Shown: positions 44,601 through 53,600 of the stretch, piece after piece | Position numbering within the stretch: the first letter of the stretch is position 1 | Layout: the number at the start of each line of letters is the position of its first letter | Assembly (NCBI GenBank): GCA_016711045.1 | Contig: JADJTT010000002.1 | Location: forward strand, 124,001-188,000 | Direction of reading: 5' to 3' | Length of the DNA: 64,000 nucleotides | Source of the DNA: Saprospirales bacterium | Lineage (GTDB): Bacteria; Bacteroidota; Bacteroidia; Chitinophagales; Saprospiraceae | Made by a program: the position numbers and the translations under genes | The notes under the pieces: generated by a model | What the model saw: the letters and a program-made list of their open reading frames with translations, nothing else | Told to the model about the DNA's origin: nothing | Database searches by the model: none

Positions 44601-47600
44601 TCCAATATCGAACATGGAAGGAACAAGCTGGTACAGGCCATCGCCATCGAGTACGGCATCCATTTGTGTGATACACATAGCCACAGGCTCTTCGGTATCT
44701 TCTACTGTATAAGTTACCACACAGAACTTCGAGTTGCCTGCTTCATCCGTTACCGTCCAGGTCACTGTTGTCTCACCTATCGGCAGAATAGCGCCGTTCA
44801 GCGTCCACAGATGAGGCGCAGACAGGTAGTCGTGCTTCATCGTGGCTGTACAGTTGTCTGAGTAGGTCGGATCCAGCGAGAAGTCTGTCACGTGGTATCC
44901 ACAAATTCCTGTTGTATTTTCCAGTTGTGTGACCACATCGTCACACATAATCAGCGGATCTTCGTCGTCGATCAGCGTCAGCGTTGCCGTGCAGGAAGAT
45001 TCATTACCTGCATAGTCAATTGCGGAGATCGTTACGTCCATTTGATCACCATGCTGACCGTCGAAGGTGCTGTATGCTTCCGGCGATTGCGTGATGATGA
45101 TACCCTGGCCAGCCAGTTTGAGCAGTGCGCGATCCAATACTTCTGTAAATTCAGTATCTGCATTGGTGCAAAGCGGGCCGCCCAGGCGGAAGGTCCAACC
45201 GAAGTAGATGATCTCTCCACCGGCGCCTTTCGGCATCCAAGCTACCGTCGTACCTCCATTGGAGCTCATCTGGTAGATCTTCTTGCCGGTGAACGGTACG
45301 TTAGCTACCGTCTGGGTTGCGAAGTGGTGGTCGATCGAGGTCGGACCGTTCTGGAACGAGGTGTACAGCGCGTTGCCCAGATTCAGGTAGCTGATGTTGC
45401 CGTTGTAGCAGCAGTCTTCCACCAAACCAAAGCCATAGAGGTGGTTGAGTGTAGTTGCTGCATTGTTCGGGCCGGAGCCACCACCGAAGGTGAGCAGTTT
45501 ACCGCCGTTTGCTGTTACGAAGGTGCCCAATAGGTCTTCTACGCTTGCCGGCATGTCGTTCAGGAAGTCACCGTTGCCTTCCATGGTCGGCAGCACCAGG
45601 ATATTAGCCTGAGCGAGTGCGTCTGACCATTGGCTGTAGTCTTCCAGACGATCGATGATGATAACCGAGAAACCGCGGTTGATCAGGTGCTGGCGTACAT
45701 TGTATGCTTCGCCGTCACAGTTAGCCTGCGTATCTACATAGTCTTCATCGTAGAACAGGGCTACTTTCGGCAACTCTTCGTTGGCGCAATTATCCGTCAC
45801 GACCACATCATCCGTCAGACGCGGTACTTCACCGGAGCAATCACCTTCGCCATTCGAGCTGGTCAGTACATCCTGATCCGGCGCACATTCGAAGAATACC
45901 GGCGCTTCGGCGTCGACTACCCGTACTTTGAACGAACACTCCACAAAGTTGCCGGCGTTGTCCGTGATCTGGTAGGTCACCTGCGTGTTGCCCAAGCCGA
46001 AGACCTGACCGGAGTTCGGTCCTTCAATCTGAAGGATGAACCAGTCGGGGCAGTTGTCCACACCAAGCGGATAGGTGTACACCACTGCTGCACCGCAGAT
46101 CGTCGGATCGTTCTCTACCACGATGTTGTTCGGGCAGGTGATCGTCGGGTTCTGGGCATCTTCCACTTCAATCGTGAACGCACAGGCTGCTTGGTTGCCA
46201 GCTCCATCCGTCACCAGGTATGATTCGGTGTAGATCCCGCCGTATTGGAAGTAGTTCGGACCCGCACCCAGGCCGCTTTGCAGCGTGGTGAGTACCCAGT
46301 CGCAGTTATCCGTGCCTTGTGGCGCGGTGTAGCTCAAAGTCACCCCGCAAGGTCCTTGCGACACGATCTCGGCTATCCCTTCTTCTACAGAAGCATATTC
46401 CCCGTTCGGGCCTACCAGCATCTCTACTACGATATTCTCCGGACATTCGATCACCGGATCTTCCGTATCAAGTACCGTTACAAAGAACTGGCACTGTTCG
46501 TAGTTGTCCGCATCATCTTCAGCTTGCCACAGCACTTCCGTCGTACCGACCGGGAAGGTCGAGCCGCTTTCAAGGCCGTTGATCAGCGTCAGATCCAGAT
46601 TATCGTCGCAGTTATCCGAGAAGAGTACGGCATATTGGTAAACCGCACCACACACACCCGGATCGTTTTCGATCGTCACGTCTGCCGGGCAGTAGTCCAC
46701 TTCCGGATCTTCGTCATCGATGATGGATACGGTCATCGTACAGCTGGCTTCGTTGCCAGCAGCGTCAACTACCGTCCAGGTAATCTCCGTTTCGCCTTCC
46801 GGCAATACTTCGCCATCGAGGCTAGCTCCATCGTTCAGGTCGTTGCTCAGCGTCCACTCGGAGCAGTTATCCCATGCCGTAGCATCCAGGATACCACCTT
46901 CTACTTCGTAGCTGCACACACCATCGTCCGTACCGAAGGTCACAAAGCTGAACGGACATTCGATATCCGGATTCTGCATGTCTTCCACCTGAATGGTGAA
47001 GGTGCACTCGGTCGTGTTACCGGCATCATCCGTTGCGCGGTAGCCGATCGTTTCAACCGTACCTACTTCGATGTAGGAACCCGGAGTCGGGCCGTCGAAC
47101 AATTCAACTTCCAGTTCTACGCAATTGTCGAAGGCTACCGGCTGTGCCCACCATACGTTGGCGCCGCACTTGTCTACATCGTTGTTCACGATGAAGTTAC
47201 CCGGGCAGTTCTGGAAGTACGGAGCCTCCGTATCATCGATGGTGATCGTCACGTCGCAGGTAGCGATGTTGCCGTTCACATCAACAACGGAGATCGTTAC
47301 GACCACAAAGTCGCCGTTATCCGCACCGAAGTCGAGGCCGGCGGTCGGGCTTTGAATGATCAAAGCTACCCCACAGTTGTCTTCTTCGTCGTTGATCAGG
47401 CTGACCAAATCCGGCACCAGGTCGTCACAACCATCTACGGTCATGTCATCCGGGCAAGTGAAGGTCGGAGCCATATTGTCTACTACCGTTACGGTAGCTA
47501 CACAGGAAGCGGAGTTGAAGGAACCGTCCGTACCCGTCAAGGTTACGTTGTTGTCTCCAATATCATCGCAATCAAAATCTGTAATATTTACATCCAGTTT

Positions 47601-50600
47601 AACGGAGCAGTTGTCGTAGCTGCCACCGTCAACCATATCTGCATTAATTGTAGCATCCCCATTCTCATCCAGGTATACCGTGATATCCTGGCATTCCATG
47701 GTCGGATCCTGCATATCTTCTACCTGTACGGTGAAGATGCAAGTCGTCGTGTTGCCGGCAGCGTCGGTAGCTGTGTAGGTTACCGTTTGAGCCGCACCTA
47801 CAGCGATATAGTCGCCAGGAGCCGGGCTCGCCGGATCCAGCGTTACATCCAGTTCGATACAGTTGTCGAAAGCTACCGGCTGTGCCCACCATACATTGGC
47901 GCCACAGAGGTCTACATCGTTATTCACCGTGAAGTCATCCGGGCAATTCTGGAAGTATGGATCTTCCGTATCGTCGATCGTTACCATTACTTCGCAGGTT
48001 GCTACATTGCCGTTCACATCTTCTACAGAGATCGTCACGATCACAAAATCGCCACTCTCTTGGCCGAAGTCTACGCCTGCAACTGGGTCTTGTGTGATCG
48101 ACGCAATACCGCAGTTGTCGTCCACTCCAGTTACCTGAGCTACCAGATCCGGTACGAGGTCATCACAACCATCTACGATCTGATCATCAGGACAGGTGAA
48201 GGTCGGATCTTCGTCGTCTACTACGGTTACCGTGGCAACACAAATTGCGGTGTTGTCATGTACATCCGTACCCGTCAGCGTTACGTTGTTGTCGCCTACG
48301 TTTTCGCAGTCGAACGCATCGATATCGATCGACAAGGATTCCATCTCGCAGTTGTCGGTGGTACCGCCATCTACATCGGCTGCCGTGATCGTGGCATTGC
48401 CATCGCCATCCAGATAGATAGTGATATCCTGGCATACCATCGTCGGCGCCTGTGTATCGAATACTTCGATCGTAAAGCTGCATGTGATCGTGTTGCCTAC
48501 TGCATCAGTGGCTGTATAGGTTACCGTTTCAACCGTACCTACTTCCAGGTAATCACCAGGCGCTGGGCTGTTGGCATCCAGGGTTACATCCAGTTCGATA
48601 CAGTTGTCGAATGCTACCGGCTGTGCCCACCATACATTGGCGCCACAGAGGTCTACATCGTTGTTCACGGTGAAGTCATCCGGACAATTCTGGAAGTACG
48701 GATCTACCGTATCGGTGATCGTTACCGTTACTTCGCAGGTCGCTACGTTGCCGTTCACATCAGCTACGGAGATCGTCACGATCACAAAATCGCCACTCTC
48801 TTCGCCGAAGTCTACGCCTGCAACCGGATCTTGCGTAATCGAAAGCACGCCACAGTTGTCCTCTGCATCTACCACCTGGCTCACCAGATCCGGTACGAGG
48901 TCATCGCAACCGTCTACGATCTGATTAGCCGGGCAAGTGAAGGTCGGAGGCAGTAAATCTACTACCGTTACGGTAGCTACGCACTGGGCCTCGTTGCCAG
49001 AAGGATCGACACCTGTCAAGGTTACATTGATGTCTCCTACGTCATCGCAATTGAAGTCTGAATCGTCAATGCTCAGTTCGATGCCACAATTGTCATAGCT
49101 GCCCCCATCTACATCAGCTGCAGTGATGGAAGCGAGGCCATTATAGTCAAGTACTAACGTGATATCCTGGCACTGCATCGTCGGAGCGGTATTGTCAAAG
49201 ACAGATACATCCACATTGCAAGTAGCACTGTTGCCTGCCTCGTCGGTGACCATCAAGGTCATCGTAACCACGTCACCGGCATCAAAACAATCTACGTATT
49301 GTACTTCTTCATAACCGTCACCGCGGCTGAGTTCTAATTCTACCCGACCACAGTCATCGTAGCTGGCCAAATCGACCATCGCTATTGTAACCTGGAACAA
49401 GCCATCGGCATCCAGTACGGCATCCAGTTCTTCCTGGCAAAGTGCGATCGGATCTGTCGTATCGTCTACTGATACAGTCACTTCGCAGAAGGATGCATTG
49501 CCGTTCACATCGGTAATGGTGATGGTCACCAAGATCGACTGTCCGTTCATATCGCCAAAGTCAGTACCAGCAACCGGGTTTTGCGTGATAGAAGCAACGC
49601 CACAGGCATCATATGCTTCTACATCAACCGTCAGATCCGGGATCTGCAGGCCACAGCCAGGCAGCACCAGTTCTGAATCCGGGCAGTTGAATACAGTCGG
49701 AGGCGTGTTATCTACTACCGTTACGGTAGCTACACACTGTGCTTCGTTTCCAGAAGGATCAAAACCGTAAAGCGTTACGTTATTGTCGCCTACGTTCGAG
49801 CAATCGAAGAAGTTGTTATCGATCTCGAGATCCAGGCCACAGTTATCGTAGCTGCCACCGTCAATGTTATCATCAGAGATAGTCACTTCTCCGTCGATAT
49901 TCAGGTATACCGTGATATCCTGGCACTGCATCGTCGGAGCATCTACATCGAAGACATCGACCGTCAGTTCGCATTCCGTATCATTACCTGCTTCGTCTGT
50001 GACTAACAGGGTCATGGCTACAAAACCTTCCAGTGCATCGTCGCAGTCTACATACTGGGAAATATCATAACCAGCACCGCGGCTGATCAGCAGTTCTACC
50101 GGACCGCAGTCATCCCAGCTTTCCTGGTCTGCCATTGCAGCCGTTACCTGGAAGTATCCATCTGCACCAAGTACAGCGTCGATCTGCTCCTGGCACTGAG
50201 CTACCGGCGGTGTGGTATCTTCTACTGTCACGGTTGCTTCACAGGTCGATGTGTTGCCGTTTACGTCGGTCACCGTCAGGGTCACCACGAGTTCCTGGCC
50301 ATTCATATCGCCAAAGTTGGTGCCGGCTACCGGGTTCTGTGTGATTGAAGCGATGCCGCAAGCATCTTCAGCTTCTACCTCAACTGTCAGATCCGGGAGT
50401 TGCAGGCCGCAGCCGTCCAGTACTACGTCTTCGGCGCAGGCCAGAATTTCCGGAGCCGTAACGTCAACCACCGTCACCGTAGCTACGCAAATAGCGGAAT
50501 TGTCATAAATATCTGTACCCGTCAGGGTTACGTTATTGTCGCCTACGTTATCGCAGGTAAATTCATTAATATCAATTTCCAGACCGGCCAATTCGCAGTT

Positions 50601-53600
50601 GTCGCTGCTACCACCGTCTACATCAGCGGCCGTGATAGTGGCGTTGCCATCTGCATCCAGATCCACAGTGATATCCTGGCAAACCATCTTAGGCATCTGC
50701 ATATCGTTGACATTGATGTCGAAGTCGCAGAACGACGTATTGCCATTTGCATCTGTTACTTTGTAGGTCACCGTGTACGGGCCACCCACTGCGAGGAAGT
50801 CGCTCGGCATTGGACCGCTGAAGTGCTCCAACTCGAATTCGCCGCAGTTTTCATTCACTGCAGGTACTTGCCAGAATACATTGGCGCCACACTTGTCTAC
50901 GTCGTTATTAACGGTGATGTCATCCGGGCAAGTCAGCAGTGGATCGGCGATGTCGGTCACTTCGATCTCAAATTCACATTCAGCCGTGTTGCCGGAAGCG
51001 TCCGTAGCGATCAGGGTAACTTCATACGTACCCGTGGTCAGCGTAGCACCTTCTACAGGACTTTGCGTAACCTCTACATCGCCGCAGTTGTCACCCGTGA
51101 TGGCGTCGTCCGAAAAATCGGGCAGCTTAGCCAGGCAGTTGGCATTCAGGTTCAGCGGATCAACGCTGGTCGGGCATTCGATGGTCGGCGGCGTGTTGTC
51201 GATCACTTTGATCGTCACGTTGCAGAACGATTCGTTGCCGTATTCGTCAGTTGATTTCCAGGTAACTACGTTGATACCTACAGGGAAGCAGGAACCGCTC
51301 GGCAGACCGTCAACGATCTCGTTTACGATCGGGCCCAGGCAGTTGTCGATCGCTTCCGGATCTTCGTATGTAGCTTCTACACAGCATTCGCTGCTACCAT
51401 CCGTGTATACGATGAGCAGTTCAGGCTCGCAAGCCATCACTGGTCCGTCATCGTCTGCCACCGTCACTGTCCAGCTGCACATGCTCTCGTTCTCGCAGTC
51501 ATCATAGAAGTGATATTCAAAATAGTACTCGCCAAGTTCCAGTTGGTCTCCGCTCATAGGACCTTCTTCCCACTCGACGGTTACATCTGCAGTGCAGTTG
51601 TCTGTAGCGCTTACTTCGTATTCATAAATTGCATAGCATACGCCTTTGATCGTACCTACTGTCAAGTCTTCCGGACAGGTGGGGATCGGAGCGATATTAT
51701 CTTCTACATAGATCGTCTGCTCACAAGGATCAGATTCGTTCTCACACTCATCGATACCTATCCAGGTACGAGTGATCACATGCGCACCTATACAGTCGCC
51801 GTCTGCTGTTGCATCCTCAAATTCGAAGGATACTTCCGAACAGAAATCCGAACCAGTTGGCTCACCTGTGATGGAAGGATCTACATCGTACTCGCAATTC
51901 TCATCAGTATATACCGTAGCTTCAGCCGGGCATTCGATCACCGGAGGGGTATCGTCTTCCAGTTCGAGCATCTGCACGCAAGTGTTGGTGTTTCCACAGT
52001 TGTCCGTAGCAGTCCAGGTACGCTCGAAATAGCGCTCGCCCGGGCAGCTGGCATCAACTTCCTCATCTTCATAGGAGAAATCCATCGGATACATGATCAT
52101 ACCCGTGCAATTGTCCATTGCGGTAGGAATACCCGTCACCCCAGGATCGGTGCCTTCAGGGAACCAGCAGTTTGCATCTACAGCCATCACTTCGTAATCT
52201 TCCGGGCATTCGATTTCCGGCGGGGTTACGTCCTTGATGAGGATGAGCTGGACACACTCGCTTTCATTATCACAATCATCAATAGCTGTCCAGGTACGCT
52301 CGATCTTCGACTCTCCGATGCACATTTCGTTCGGACAGCAAGTTTTGTCTTCGTATCCGATCTCCGGATCGTCGTCGCAGTTATCGGTAGCCGTGGCTTC
52401 GCCCAGCGTTGCCAGGTCGTCCAGATCTACCGTCGGGTTGCAATAAGCATCCAATTCAATAGTATAGTCTGCCGGGCACTCGATCTCGGGCGCCATGTGG
52501 TCTTCCACTTCGATACGCTGATCGCAGACCGAAGAGTTGTCACAAGCATCCGTGGCCGTCCACCAGCGAATGATATAGGTATCGCCATCACAGTCAGCTT
52601 CAATCTCCTCGTCGAGGAAGGTGATATCTGCCTCTGAACAATTGTCTACAGCGGTAGCTTCGCCTAATTCATCAGGGGAGATCAGGTAGTGATAGAAGCA
52701 ATGCTCGTCCTTCTCTACTTCCGCGTCATCCGGGCAGGAGATAACCGGCGAGGTTACATCTTCTACTTCGATGGTCTGCACACACTCATTGGTGTTGCCA
52801 CAATCATCGGTAGCTGTCCAGGTACGGACTACATAAATCTCACAGTCTTCTGTTTCCGTTTCATCGGAAAAGTCAACAACCACGTTCGAGCACTCGTCTT
52901 CTGCTTCGGCTTCACCCATCGCATCAGGAGACAGGTCGATGTCAAAGCAAGTTACTGCATCGGCATCCACGTTCATATTCGGGGGGCAAAGGATTTGCGG
53001 CGGGGTAATATCCCGAACTTTGATCACTTGTTCGCATTCCTTTTTATTTCCGCACTCATCTTCTGCGGTCCAGGTACGCGTGATATCATAGGACCCCTCG
53101 CAGATCTGCGCTTCCTCGTCTTCATAATTAATTATAATATCTACCGTAGCAGTGCAGTTGTCCGTAGCAGTGGCTTCGCCTACTTCTTCCAGATCATCTG
53201 CATCGTTAGTGCAATCCTCTTCCGTATAGACGGTCACATTTGTCGGGCACTTCAGGTTTGGTGCTTTAGTGTCAGATACAAAAATGAGTTGAACACAATC
53301 TGATTCATTGTCGCACCAGTCTTCTGCATCCCATGTACGGGTGATGACATAATTGTGTGCACAATTTAAAGGCGTGATCTTGTCATCAAAATGTATGTCC
53401 GGATTTGGATCGCAATTGTCATCTGCAGTAGCAACGCCGGTCGCGGGCGGCTGATCGTTCATTTCACAGCTGATCGTCTTGTTGGTCGGGCAGGTAATTT
53501 CCGGCGCTTCGTCGTCGATCACAGTGATGGTCTGTCCAAGGTGCGAATCGTTTCCGCACTCATCTACAGCCGTCCACACCCGGTGGATGATATAGTTGCC

